Notes: generated by a model not told the origin, from the sequence alone. Positions 15,370 through 23,436 are shown, numbered from the stretch's first letter. The stretch: DNA of 27,529 bases from JANWHV01 sp035534995 (GCA_035534995.1 DATLQX010000158.1:1-27529), one strand, 5' to 3'. Program-made: numbers and translations.

Positions 15370-15978
15370 ATGAAACTGTTCACCATCCATACCACCTATA
15401 TGGAATTGCTTTCGCGCGCGGCATTCATGCCCGCGTTCGTGGACGATCCGGACCTCCGGATACTGGCGGCCAAGCCATCGGCAGCCCCGTTTGTTCGCTG
15501 GCTTTATACCGCGGTGGGCTGGTCGGTGCAATGGGACGGGCGGGCGGCCTGGACTGACGCCGAGTGGACAGAACACCTGGCGCGCCCGTCCGTCACCATA
15601 TTGGCGCTCTTCCGGCGGGACATGCCGATGGGCTTCGCGGAATTGGATTCCGCCTCAAGCGAACCGGGTACGGAACTTGCCTATTTGGGTCTGCTGCCTT
15701 CCCAGCAGGGGCGGGGGATCGGGAAGCATGTACTTTCCGTGGGCGTGGCCCATGCCTTTGCCGGCGGCGCCTCGCGGATCTGGCTACACACCGATAACTT
15801 TGACAGCCCCCTCGCGATGGCAAATTACCAAGCGCGCGGGTTTGTCGCCTACCGCGTCACCACCCATGAGGAACTCAGTTATCCACCGGGTGAGGTGCCG
15901 GCTCCGCCGGAGGATGCACTGGCAGCACCTCCGCTGCCGCCAGATGGATTCGTGCCGACGGATCGGACCTTCCCATGA
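15370..15978 (+). CDS. GNAT family N-acetyltransferase
   Basis: The 202-residue protein carries the acetyl-CoA-binding GNAT core: a strand A-Y-L-G-L-L-P, then Q-Q-G-R-G-I-G-K-H (motif A, Q/R-x-x-G-x-G/A) near 114-122, and the C-terminal N-Y-Q-A-R-G-F segment near 154-160. The last 30 residues are Pro/Ala-rich. The acceptor is unknown. No clear ribosome site precedes the ATG at 15370. The stop overlaps the start of a short membrane-protein gene (ATGA), and ComEC follows, so the three are probably translated from one message. Confidence 0.85.
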   Translation: MKLFTIHTTYMELLSRAAFMPAFVDDPDLRILAAKPSAAPFVRWLYTAVGWSVQWDGRAAWTDAEWTEHLARPSVTILALFRRDMPMGFAELDSASSEPGTELAYLGLLPSQQGRGIGKHVLSVGVAHAFAGGASRIWLHTDNFDSPLAMANYQARGFVAYRVTTHEELSYPPGEVPAPPEDALAAPPLPPDGFVPTDRTFP

Positions 15979-16127
15979 AATGGATGAGGGGCGAGGGCTG
16001 GCGCGATCCTCTTGGCGTCGCCATGCTCCTGGTTGCCCTGGTGCTCCTGGCAGTGGCGTGGCACGGCACCGCGGCGGCTCCCAGCTTGCAGGTGACCCAC
16101 TGGCCCGTGAGTCCGGCGGCTCACTGA
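15975..16127 (+). CDS. 50-residue single-span membrane protein
   Basis: A short open frame starts at the ATG that overlaps the GNAT stop and ends three bases before the ComEC ATG. The predicted peptide has a basic N-terminus (M-K-W-M-R-G-E-G-W-R), one hydrophobic span of about 18 residues (V-A-M-L-L-V-A-L-V-L-L-A-V-A-W), then a short Ala/Pro-rich tail. The ATGA overlap and exact fit between two genes make a real gene likely. It could be a signal-anchored or secreted peptide. I recognise no family. Confidence 0.55.
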   Translation: MKWMRGEGWRDPLGVAMLLVALVLLAVAWHGTAAAPSLQVTHWPVSPAAH

Positions 16128-16130
16128 GCG

Positions 16131-18449
16131 ATGCCTCCGGCGAACGCGGCCTCGCCCGTCTCGCCACCCATGCGTTACCCATTGGCCCTTGCCTATGTCT
16201 GCGTGGCACTGATCGCCGGACTGTGGAGCGCGTCGCTCGGCGCTCCCCTGTGGCTACCGGTGTTGGGGCTAGCGGGCGTGGCCTGGGGATGGCGCCGCAA
16301 GAAGCGAGGGCTCGCGCTGCTCGTCGTGGGCTGCCTCGCGGCATTCGGCCTGGGAGGCTGGCACTACCAAAGTACCGCCTATCACGATGGGCCGGGGCAG
16401 GTGGGCTATTACGTGTGGCATCGGGCGCAAATCACCGGAGTGGTGGATGGCGAGGGGCAAACCGCCGGGCTGGGCGAGAATCTGCCCGTCGCGGTGGAGC
16501 AGTTGGTGATCAATGGCCGGGCGGTCAGCGCCAAGGGGCGCGTGCTCGTCCACTACACCGGCTCGCAAACCCTTGAATACGGCGACCGCCTTACCCTGCA
16601 AGGGTTGCTGGAGCCTCCCTACAATCCGCCCGGATTCGACTATCGCGCCTATCTAGCCGGACAGGGCATCCACGCCGTGATGAGCTTTCCCAGCCTCACT
16701 CTTGACGCGCATGGGGCCGGGAATCCGATCCAGGCGATCGCTTACGGGCTGCGCGAGGCTCTCCGGAAGGCCATCCTCAGTATGTTGCCGCACGACATGG
16801 CGGCGCTCCTGATCGGGATCCTCCTGGGCGCCCCCACCCGCAGTCTGGGGACGCTCACCGCTCCCTTCATCCGGGCGGGACTGATCCATGTGGTGGCTAT
16901 CTCGGGCTTGAAGGTCGCGTTGGTGGCGGGGACAGTTTCGCGCCTGTGTTGGCGCCTCCCGGCCCGCGTCCGCCCGTTCCCGGCCCTCGGAGCGGTGGGC
17001 CTCTACACCCTGGTTAGCGGAGCGACCCCATCCGGCCTGCGGGCCGCTCTGATGTGGGGCTTGGCGGTAATCGCCCTGAGCCTGGGGCGACGAAGCGATG
17101 TGTGGGTCAGCCTTGCCCTGGTGGCCGCCGCCATGCTGTGGTGGAACCCATTGCTGCTGCACGATGTGGGCTTCCAACTCTCGGTCACCGGCACGGCGGG
17201 CATCGTCGCCTTCACTCTCTTCTTCGAGCGGCGCCTTCATCTGCTGCCCCCATTGTTGCGCGAATCGACAGCGGTCACCCTGGCCGCCCAGGTAGCCACC
17301 CTGCCGCTGACCATGGCCGGATTTGGTCAGATCTCGCTTATTGGTCCCCTGGCCAACGGCCTGCTGCTCCCCCTTCTGGGTCCGATTATGGCGCTTGGCG
17401 GCCTAACGGCGCTGGTCGCGGTGCCGCTCCCCGCCGTGGGCCACCTGCTGGCCTATGCCCTGTACCCATGGCTGGCCCTCTTCAGCGGTCTTACCCAGTT
17501 GCTGGCCGCCCTGCCTTTCGCCGCCACGCCGCCGCTCCCACTCTCCACTTGGGTAGCCGGTGCCTATTATGCCGGACTGCTGATCCTGAGCCGTCGCCTG
17601 GCCCCGTCATCCGTGACCCAGCTTTCGCTGGGACCGCTGGCGGCGCTGGCGCGGTGGCCCATGCGCTTCCTGGCGGCCGGGTTGCTGGCGATCTCCGTGT
17701 CCCTGTTCATCGCGCGACCGCCGGCCCAGGCGACGATCTGGCTGGAAGGGGTGGGCGGCGATCAGGCATTGCTCATGCAGACTCCGAGCGGGCAAGCGGT
17801 ACTGCTTGACGGTGGGCAGAACCCCGCCCTCCTGCAGGCAATCGTCGGCGCTCACCTCCCCTTCTGGCAACGGAACCTGACCGCCGTGCTGGTCTCCCAG
17901 CCCGATAGTCACCATGTTGGCGGCCTGGCCGGCCTGAGCACGCTGTACCAGATCGGCGAGGAGTTCGATCCCGGATCCATCTACCCCTCGATCACCTACG
18001 CGCGCTGGCATGGGGTCTTGCGCGATGCCGGGGTCCAGGAACGGCACACCCGAATAGGCATGCGTCTGGACCTGGGAGCCGGTGACTGGATTGACGTCCT
18101 CGCGCCCGACACGGTGAACCTTGACGACCCCAGCGCGCCGGTCGCCTACCGTCTGCATCTGGGGCACCAAACGGTGCTGGTGGTCAATCGGCAGGCGGTC
18201 GACGGCGATCCGACCATGCTTCAGACGGACGGACGCTGCCTGGACAGTCTCGTGCTCCCCGATAGGTCCGACCCGATAAATGCCGGCACGCTGGTGCGTA
18301 CCCTGAAGCCGCGCCTGGTGGCCCTCCCGCAAGACGGCTCGGTGAGCGCCGCCGATCTGGCCCCGCTGCCCAAGGGGACACGCACCTGGCTGGCCGGCGA
18401 GGGCGCGGAACTGGCCTTGAGCAGCCAAGCCGGCGCCTGCGGGGCGTAG
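16131..18449 (+). CDS. comEC: ComEC/Rec2-type DNA uptake channel with degenerate MBL domain
   Basis: ComEC forms the membrane channel that brings single-stranded DNA into the cytoplasm in natural transformation. The 772 residues show three hydrophobic segments (about 18-75), a DUF4131 soluble region (90-200) with G-D-R-L-T-L-Q-G-L-L-E-P-P-Y-N-P-P-G-F-D-Y, the competence domain (about 215-500) with H-V-V-A-I-S-G-L-K and many membrane spans, and a C-terminal metallo-beta-lactamase domain from about 535. There the usual T-H-x-D-x-D-H metal motif reads S-Q-P-D-S-H-H (589-595), so two of the expected ligands are replaced. No good ribosome site precedes ATG 16131; coupling from the preceding small gene is likely. 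M14 is an alternative start. Confidence 0.9.
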   Translation: MPPANAASPVSPPMRYPLALAYVCVALIAGLWSASLGAPLWLPVLGLAGVAWGWRRKKRGLALLVVGCLAAFGLGGWHYQSTAYHDGPGQVGYYVWHRAQITGVVDGEGQTAGLGENLPVAVEQLVINGRAVSAKGRVLVHYTGSQTLEYGDRLTLQGLLEPPYNPPGFDYRAYLAGQGIHAVMSFPSLTLDAHGAGNPIQAIAYGLREALRKAILSMLPHDMAALLIGILLGAPTRSLGTLTAPFIRAGLIHVVAISGLKVALVAGTVSRLCWRLPARVRPFPALGAVGLYTLVSGATPSGLRAALMWGLAVIALSLGRRSDVWVSLALVAAAMLWWNPLLLHDVGFQLSVTGTAGIVAFTLFFERRLHLLPPLLRESTAVTLAAQVATLPLTMAGFGQISLIGPLANGLLLPLLGPIMALGGLTALVAVPLPAVGHLLAYALYPWLALFSGLTQLLAALPFAATPPLPLSTWVAGAYYAGLLILSRRLAPSSVTQLSLGPLAALARWPMRFLAAGLLAISVSLFIARPPAQATIWLEGVGGDQALLMQTPSGQAVLLDGGQNPALLQAIVGAHLPFWQRNLTAVLVSQPDSHHVGGLAGLSTLYQIGEEFDPGSIYPSITYARWHGVLRDAGVQERHTRIGMRLDLGAGDWIDVLAPDTVNLDDPSAPVAYRLHLGHQTVLVVNRQAVDGDPTMLQTDGRCLDSLVLPDRSDPINAGTLVRTLKPRLVALPQDGSVSAADLAPLPKGTRTWLAGEGAELALSSQAGACGA

Positions 18450-18935
18450 CGCGGGCTCCGCCGATGACCGTCTTTCCCAGCGCGTAGAGGAAAGGCGGCC
18501 GCATCGGTGTGCGGCGGTTGCGCTGAACCTTTCTCGGAGACCGAGGAAGGCTCTCTCGAGCGCCTGATGGGCTCTTTACCACGGCGCCGGACACGAGCAG
18601 CCAGTCAATCGTGATTCCCTTGTCGCGGCCCGACGACAGATAGAGCGAGCGAAGTGAGCGGGACTCGGTACCGCGGGCACGAGTCTGACCGCCACGCATA
18701 TAGGGACGTAGGACACATGCGGGCGGCCCCGGTGTGGACTGGGGCCGACTTCTCGACGCTCAAGCCTTTCACAGAGGCGATCCGTACAGACTCTGCGTTG
18801 GGTAAGCGGTGCTACAGATCGTTTACAGACATTTCATATTCGACCACAACCGGGAAACAGCCCGACAATACCTGGCGCCTAGATTTGGGTTGTGCACCAC
18901 ATGCGTGGTGGCCAGCGCGAACGGAGCAAGCAGCC
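18450..18935. other. Intergenic region between comEC and the secreted protein
   Basis: No gene is supported in these 486 bases. A 10-bp stem with a three-base loop, CCTTTCTCGG-AGA-CCGAGGAAGG (18528-18550, one G-U pair), is a likely 3' hairpin for comEC. A second inverted repeat, GGCCCC/GGGGCC, lies at 18725-18746. Further right, TTTACA around 18823 followed by A+T-rich CATTTCATATTC resembles a promoter for the secreted protein, but the spacing is not ideal. Confidence 0.45.
18528..18550 (+). terminator. Hairpin after comEC
   Basis: Ten base pairs (one G-U) close a three-base AGA loop, 78 bases after the comEC stop. It is not followed by a T run. Confidence 0.4.
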
Positions 18936-19334
18936 ATGAAGAGATTGCACGGTTCTTGTGCCCGGTTCACCATTGGTTTGGCGGTAGCGGGATTTTGCGC
19001 GCTGTCGGCGCTGCCGCCGGCGGCGGTCCAGGCGGGGCCGGTCCCCACGATCACCGTCGCGGTAGTTCCCAGCCCGCGGCATCTTCATGTTCAGGGTTGG
19101 CACTTCACGCCCGGCAGGAGCGTGGAGGTGCACGCCGAATACTTTCCCATGACGATAGGTAAGGTCAAGACGGTCACTGCCAACCCGGTTGGCGCCTTCG
19201 CCGTGAATCTACCGGTCCTACCCCTGCGTTGCGGCGTCGAGACGATCGACGTATCCGCCTCCTACAACCCGTACGTGTTGGTCAGCAACCTAGTGACCCG
19301 AAAAGTGTACTTCTCTCCCTGCGGACCTCCATAA
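18936..19334 (+). CDS. Small secreted protein with signal peptide
   Basis: The 132-residue product begins with a basic n-region (M-K-R-L-H-G-S-C-A-R) and a hydrophobic core (about 11-29), ending A-V-Q-A-G, a good type I signal peptidase site after residue 34. The mature part is about 98 residues, mostly beta, with G-W-H-F-T-P-G-R-S-V-E-V near 56-67, a pattern common in Ig-like 'x-G-x-x-F-x-P-G' extracellular repeats, and two cysteines (in L-R-C-G-V and S-P-C-G-P-P) that could form a disulphide. ATG 18936 is preceded by GGAG; the open frame extends further upstream but without a better start. The role is unknown. Confidence 0.65.
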   Translation: MKRLHGSCARFTIGLAVAGFCALSALPPAAVQAGPVPTITVAVVPSPRHLHVQGWHFTPGRSVEVHAEYFPMTIGKVKTVTANPVGAFAVNLPVLPLRCGVETIDVSASYNPYVLVSNLVTRKVYFSPCGPP

Positions 19335-19372
19335 TCCGCGCCGCCATCTGGACGATCCGATCATGGCGCGGA
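19335..19372. terminator. Hairpin immediately after the secreted-protein gene
   Basis: TCCGCGCCGCCAT (19335-19347) pairs with ATGGCGCGGA (19363-19372) with a three-base bulge, beginning on the base after the TAA stop. No T run follows. Confidence 0.45.
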
Positions 19373-19447
19373 CGTGGCTTGGGTCGCTGGAGGCTGGGGA
19401 GATGTTGGGAGTGCCTGCCAGCAAAACGCTACTACCATTTACCTCAG

Positions 19448-19996
19448 TTAGTGAACCGGATTACCTGAAACGCCAATAGCACCAACATCGGCGGGGGGAT
19501 AGCCACGAGACGGCCCGGTAATGAGCATTATTACGCGCTCGAGTACCCAAATCGTTCGGGAAACACGAAAAATGGCGAGAATCATCATGCCAGCTACGGC
19601 GACCATCACCCATGCCTTTGGGTCATTGTCGCGATCCAGTAGCAGGGCCCCTATAGTGACGAGCGTAGCACCTCCTAGAGCGCGTACGCTTGCCGCCAGA
19701 GTCCGCCATAAAATGGGATAGGATTGGCTGTTCCGCACGACCTCTAGGCGATGCGACTCTGCAAAACCAACCACGATAAACGTCACCGTAATAGAGAATC
19801 CCAAAAGGGAGCCGCATATCGACGCGAGTGTAGCGTATACGGTGGTCCGCTGCTGGCCCAAAAGGGCGTCTGCTACCGATATGCCCCTACTCTGGCAGAT
19901 CCAGGCTCCCAACGCGAATATGCCGGTTATCAAAATAGCGACGCAGAACTCGATGCCGAGAAATCTGCGTTGCCAAAACAACTTGATCGTCTTCAT
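19448..19996 (-). CDS. Four-helix membrane protein, second gene of an unrecognised two-gene operon
   Basis: The 182-residue protein is integral to the membrane, with predicted helices at about 15-34, 53-79, 98-120 and 128-146 and a basic N-terminus (M-K-T-I-K-L-F-W-Q-R-R) that suggests N-in topology. The 79-97 connection and the last 35 residues are soluble. No enzymatic motif is visible and I recognise no family. Its ATG overlaps the stop of the upstream gene by ATGA, so the two are translationally coupled and probably work as a pair. Four-helix membrane proteins encoded with one cytosolic partner occur in defence modules such as Kiwa, but there the membrane gene comes first; homology cannot be claimed. 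The local G+C is visibly below that of the genes to the left. Confidence 0.75.
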   Translation of the reverse strand: MKTIKLFWQRRFLGIEFCVAILITGIFALGAWICQSRGISVADALLGQQRTTVYATLASICGSLLGFSITVTFIVVGFAESHRLEVVRNSQSYPILWRTLAASVRALGGATLVTIGALLLDRDNDPKAWVMVAVAGMMILAIFRVSRTIWVLERVIMLITGPSRGYPPADVGAIGVSGNPVH

Positions 19997-20937
19997 TGGA
20001 ATGTACTCGCTTGCTGAATGTCTTCATGGTTTTCGGTGTATGCACTGACAATCGCCTCATACACGGACTCCGATTGGAGGGCGCGCCCTCTTGGTGTCGC
20101 ACGGATCACTCGCTTGTGTGCAACAATTTGGTTTTGCAGTAGGTCAATCGTTTCGCTCCGCCTCGTGTCTTCTCGCCGTCCTGTAATTTGGAAACGCTCC
20201 ATGGCGGATGCACTGTCAGTTGACCCGATAATCTGACGTGCGGCATCCAGTAAACGTCGCCCGAATGCCCCCTGACCGGAGTTGGGCAGCCTGATGACAA
20301 TCTCAAGGCTTTTTGGATTTCCAAGCTGCCTCGCCGCATCAAAGGCGGCTGCCAAACTCGAATCAGCTTGGCGCACAACGTCGATGTAAGCTGGCAGAAT
20401 GCGTAAGTCGAAAAGTCGCACATCTTCCAATCGGTTCAGTTGCTCGGCAACATCACGGCGTACAAGGGAGTCAAATCGGATAACTGGCGTGTCAGGGCCG
20501 CCCTTTTCGTGTAGATATTGGCTGAGGCGGCTCAGGCGCGGGCCGTGATGATTATATTCTGCACCTATAATGTTGTTGGGGAAGAAGACCACGTGAATTG
20601 CCTCAGCCAAGCCGTCCCTATCATTGATCTCTAATTCAGTAAGCCTGCCCTTTGATTCCACTTGTGGCAAGGCGATACGGCGAATGGCCCCGAAGCAAGT
20701 GCAGGGGTGGGATTCGTATCCAGAAGCGGACAAGATACAAAGTCCGTTCGTATCCGCATCGTCCAGATAACGGCCAGTGCCGTCAGCGCTGAATGGAAGT
20801 GTATCGATCATTTTGAGGATGGGTATGGGCTCAAATGGAATTGGCTTTCCGTTATCTTCCTGCCCAACATAGGCCCTATAGAAGTTAATGCGACGATCGA
20901 CGGTACCTGGTCCCGTAGCGCTAGGTCTATTGGCCAC
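19993..20937 (-). CDS. Unrecognised cytosolic protein, first gene of the two-gene operon
   Basis: The 314-residue product has no signal peptide or membrane span. The first half looks strand-rich (R-I-N-F-Y-R-A-Y-V-G, then F-G-A-I-R-R-I-A-L-P, then H-V-V-F-F-P-N-N-I-I-G-A-E-Y-N-H-H-G-P-R). The second half is helical, with charged segments (L-E-D-V-R-L-F-D-L-R-I-L-P), ending in a helix-rich C-terminus with I-D-L-L-Q-N-Q-I-V-A-H-K-R-V-I. I do not recognise the family. GTG at 20937 is preferred because AAGGTGG lies six bases upstream; GTG 20946 and TTG 20994 are alternatives. The overlap with the membrane gene and the adjacent IS, toxin and toxin-antitoxin genes make a defence or conflict role a reasonable guess only. 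Confidence 0.72.
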   Translation of the reverse strand: MANRPSATGPGTVDRRINFYRAYVGQEDNGKPIPFEPIPILKMIDTLPFSADGTGRYLDDADTNGLCILSASGYESHPCTCFGAIRRIALPQVESKGRLTELEINDRDGLAEAIHVVFFPNNIIGAEYNHHGPRLSRLSQYLHEKGGPDTPVIRFDSLVRRDVAEQLNRLEDVRLFDLRILPAYIDVVRQADSSLAAAFDAARQLGNPKSLEIVIRLPNSGQGAFGRRLLDAARQIIGSTDSASAMERFQITGRREDTRRSETIDLLQNQIVAHKRVIRATPRGRALQSESVYEAIVSAYTENHEDIQQASTFQ

Positions 20938-21312
20938 GCTGCCCACCTTACTTTCGCCTACTGAAGCCGCAGTCGGCCTTCTTCTAACGCGCAATCTATC
21001 CCCTTACGGGTGCGCATGACAAGTTTCAGGCATGCTGATGCTCAGTAGGACTGCTCGACGTTCGATGGGTACAGTTACGTAATTAATGGTACCGCACCTC
21101 ATGGCACAGCTTCCTGAGGTGTCCGGAAATTCCTAAACTGGTGCCTTATCTTACACCTCGCCCAGGCCATATCGGTCACCGGACCCCCTCGGTCGCGGCG
21201 CGGTGTGGTGCCCCGGCTGGAGTACGCGATAATAGTCCCGAGGGGGTGCCGGAAAGAGCGGATCTACCCAGATCGGGTACTGGCTGGTCTCGCCAGGGTG
21301 ATGGGTCGGCTA
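20938..21312. other. Region between the two-gene operon and the insertion sequence
   Basis: No gene is supported here. The left end is the leader of the minus-strand operon. A 9-bp perfect inverted repeat, CCCCCTCGG (21184-21192) and CCGAGGGGG (21238-21246), extended by CCGG on both sides after one or two unpaired bases, encloses about 45 bases. GGTAC...GGTACC and TTACGTAA palindromes lie around 21068-21092. TA at 21311-21312 is the target duplication of the IS. Confidence 0.5.
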
Positions 21313-21330
21313 GTGCTCAATTCCTCAAAG
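21313..21330. repeat. IS630 terminal inverted repeat, left
   Basis: This 18-base end is complementary to 22505-22522 except at two positions and abuts the TA target duplication. Confidence 0.85.
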
Positions 21331-22458
21331 TAGGTAGACGAAACGGCGGCGCAGATGTCGGTGTGGAGGCGGTGGTCGTCCCCAAATCCAGGGCTTGGCG
21401 CGGCGGTTGAGCTGGCGCGTGGCGGTCGCCGTAGCCAACGCGATCTCCTCGGCATCGGCGAAGCTCTGCCCGGCCAATGCCGCGCGGCGGAATAGGCGCC
21501 ACCAGCCCTCTTGCAGGTTCAGCCAGCACGCGCCCGTCGGGATGGGCACCTGCTCGACGCGGGGGTGGTCCGCCAGCCACGCCCGGACGGGGCCGCTCGT
21601 GTGGCTGGAGAGGTTGTCCATGACCACGCACAGGGCACCGGTCGGGTTGGCCTGGGTGATCGCCTCCAGCAGGCGCAGGTAGCCAGTGGTGTTGCGCGCA
21701 GGCGCGGTGAGCGTGAGCACCCGTCCGTCTCGTGGCCGCAGGGCGCCATACACCCAGACCTTCTCCGGGCCACGGCCATAGTCCAGCGGTGCCTTGATCC
21801 GGTGCCCGTCGGGCGACCACCCCGAGGCGGGCGGGTAGGTGCTCGGCGTCACCGGCCCGGGTTCGTCGACGCAGATGGTCGTCGCACCGGGTGGCGGGTC
21901 GGTGTAGAGCGCGACGACCCGGGCCCTTTTGGGGCAAACTCGGGGTCGGTGCTGCTGGCCCAGGTGCGCGTATGCCGCCAGCGCACCCCCTCCCGTCGCA
22001 GGATGCGCCGGACCTGGCTCCGACCGACCTGGATGCCGCGCTCCTGGGCCGCCGCGGCCAGGGCATCCGGGCTCCACTGGGCCTCTTCCTCCGGTCGCTC
22101 GGCCTCCAGGCTCCCGTCCGACCAGCGGGTCAGCTTCCCCGGAGGCTCGCTGCGGGCCAGCGCGATCACCATACTCCGCTCCGCTTCGCTCAGCCGCGGC
22201 TTGCGCCCCACGCCCGGGCGGTCCCCCAGGCCGTCAACGCCTTCAGCGTTGAAGCGAAGCAGCCGCTCGCGCACCGTCTAGGGGTGGCAGCCCAGCGCGG
22301 CGGCGATGGTGTCAAGGCCGGTCCCCCGCCCAACTGCGAGCGATCATGCGTGCCCGCAGGATCCAGTCCCCGGGCGCATGGCGACTGCTCGCCAGTCTCC
22401 GCACCTGCCGGTTCTCGGTGGCGTCGGCCGGCGGGCGGGCAAACAGCAACTTTGGCAT
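21325..22458 (-). pseudogene. IS630-family transposase, disrupted
   Basis: The coding sequence starts at ATG 22458 (M-P-K-L-L-F-A-R-P-P) and is read in three frames. The N-terminal helix-turn-helix region breaks at a run of five G (plus 22323-22327), where one G fewer would restore A-G-T-G-L-D-T-I-A-A-A-L-G. An amber TAG (22278-22280) then replaces the expected glutamine before T-V-R-E-R-L. The frame shifts again, by -1, at the heptamer C-CCA-AAA (plus 21927-21933) into the DDE catalytic domain. That domain keeps I-C-V-D-E (first Asp), V-V-M-D-N-L-S-S-H (second Asp) and L-N-L-Q-E-G-W-W (Glu). The last shift has canonical slippery form and could be programmed; the first two are lesions, so this copy is not functional without repair. 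Confidence 0.85.
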
Positions 22459-22504
22459 GGTGGTGCCCTCCTCTCCCCACCAGCCTACCATCTTTCTGCA
22501 CTCT

Positions 22505-22522
22505 CGTTGAGGAATGGAGCAC
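22505..22522. repeat. IS630 terminal inverted repeat, right
   Basis: This 18-base end is complementary to 21313-21330 except at two positions and is followed by TA at 22523-22524. Confidence 0.85.
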
Positions 22523-22552
22523 TAGGAGCCGGATGGGATGAGTCGCCCAGCA

Positions 22553-23281
22553 TCAGAGGCTCCCCTTGATACCTCGGTCTTTCATCCACTGTAGGACAGT
22601 GGTGCGTGAGACGCCTGGGTAGTGTTGGGGGAGGATCTGATCCAGATCAGCTACCTGGTTATCGAGCGACTGGGTCGCCTTGAAAGTCTCCAGGCAATAG
22701 CGCTGGAGCGCCTCAGGCAGGTCTGCCGTAGCGCGCTTGGGTACCTGGCCCAGCCCTGACTCCGCGCGAAGCGCCTTGAACTTCGGATCCGCCCGTTGCT
22801 CACTCATCGGCACAAGGGCAAGGAACGGCACAGCACGGGGGTTGAACTTAATGTCCTGCCCCTCGCCTTCGTCGCGAATGATCACGTCACACTCAGTGAT
22901 AAACTTCTGAAGTTCGGGGTCGTCTTGCCACCATTTGACGTTACCGAAGCCCATGGCCTGTGGCGGTGGAATCTTCTTCATGCCCCGGTAGATCTGACCA
23001 TCCACCCATACGCTGAACTGAGTCCAATCCTCCTCCGGATGCTGATACGGCCAGTTGCCATCCGTTGTAGTGTAAAGGCTCTCTCCATCTCGATTGACCC
23101 CATGGACCGCGCCGCCTGTGTTGCTCAACTCCTTGGTAATGCGTATTCCCGTCTCATGCATCCGTGCCGCGTTGGTCGAGCGCGTATAGTGGAAGCCAAT
23201 CCGTATCGCATGGTCGGGCACCGTCGTCACGACTCGTCCACCATAGATGCTCTTGGCGTACTCAAGGGGATCCTCTTCCAT
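22553..23281 (-). CDS. Possible ADP-ribosyltransferase (HYD1/ART-like) toxin
   Basis: The 242-residue protein has G-F-H-Y-T-R-S-T-N-A-A-R-M-H-E-T-G-I at 29-46, matching the first strand-helix of HYD1-type and related ADP-ribosyltransferases (x-Y/F-H-Y-T ... G-I), with the NAD-contacting H31-Y32. A second strand-like S-L-Y-T-T-T-D near 68-74 is in the place of the second catalytic element. The middle holds W-W-Q-D-D-P-E-L-Q-K-F-I, and the C-terminus is helical. ATG 23281 follows GGAAG by seven bases. There is no signal peptide and no recognisable antitoxin next to it; the IS right end lies 28 bases past the stop. The ART call rests on the H-Y-T block and is tentative. Confidence 0.5.
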   Translation of the reverse strand: MEEDPLEYAKSIYGGRVVTTVPDHAIRIGFHYTRSTNAARMHETGIRITKELSNTGGAVHGVNRDGESLYTTTDGNWPYQHPEEDWTQFSVWVDGQIYRGMKKIPPPQAMGFGNVKWWQDDPELQKFITECDVIIRDEGEGQDIKFNPRAVPFLALVPMSEQRADPKFKALRAESGLGQVPKRATADLPEALQRYCLETFKATQSLDNQVADLDQILPQHYPGVSRTTVLQWMKDRGIKGSL

Positions 23282-23436
23282 TACTACTTCCGGCGAAATC
23301 TCCGCCTTTAACGAACTGGGCGTGCTGGAGGGGTACTGAACCTAACTCGGGGCATGCACGGGCTGCTGGTCCACATAGTCTTCGGTATCCGCCCGTACCA
23401 GCAAGCCGGCCCCCTGGGTACCCTGATCCCCGGGCG

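Larger units (their letters stand above)
21313..22522 (-). mobile_element. IS630-family insertion sequence, complete ends, inactivated transposase
   Basis: The element is 1210 bp. Its ends, GTGCTCAATTCCTCAAAG (left) and GTGCTCCATTCCTCAACG (read inward from the right), match at 16 of 18 positions. It is flanked by TA on both sides (21311-21312 and 22523-22524), the target duplication typical of IS630/Tc1-mariner elements. One transposase gene on the minus strand fills it, and its stop codon lies inside the left terminal repeat. The intact ends and TA duplication suggest a fairly recent insertion, even though the gene is broken. Confidence 0.88.

Noticed and set aside
21317..22066. A second long minus-strand frame overlapping the IS630 catalytic domain
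   Set aside because: The DDE motifs lie in the frame ending at 21325; this one is a shifted shadow.
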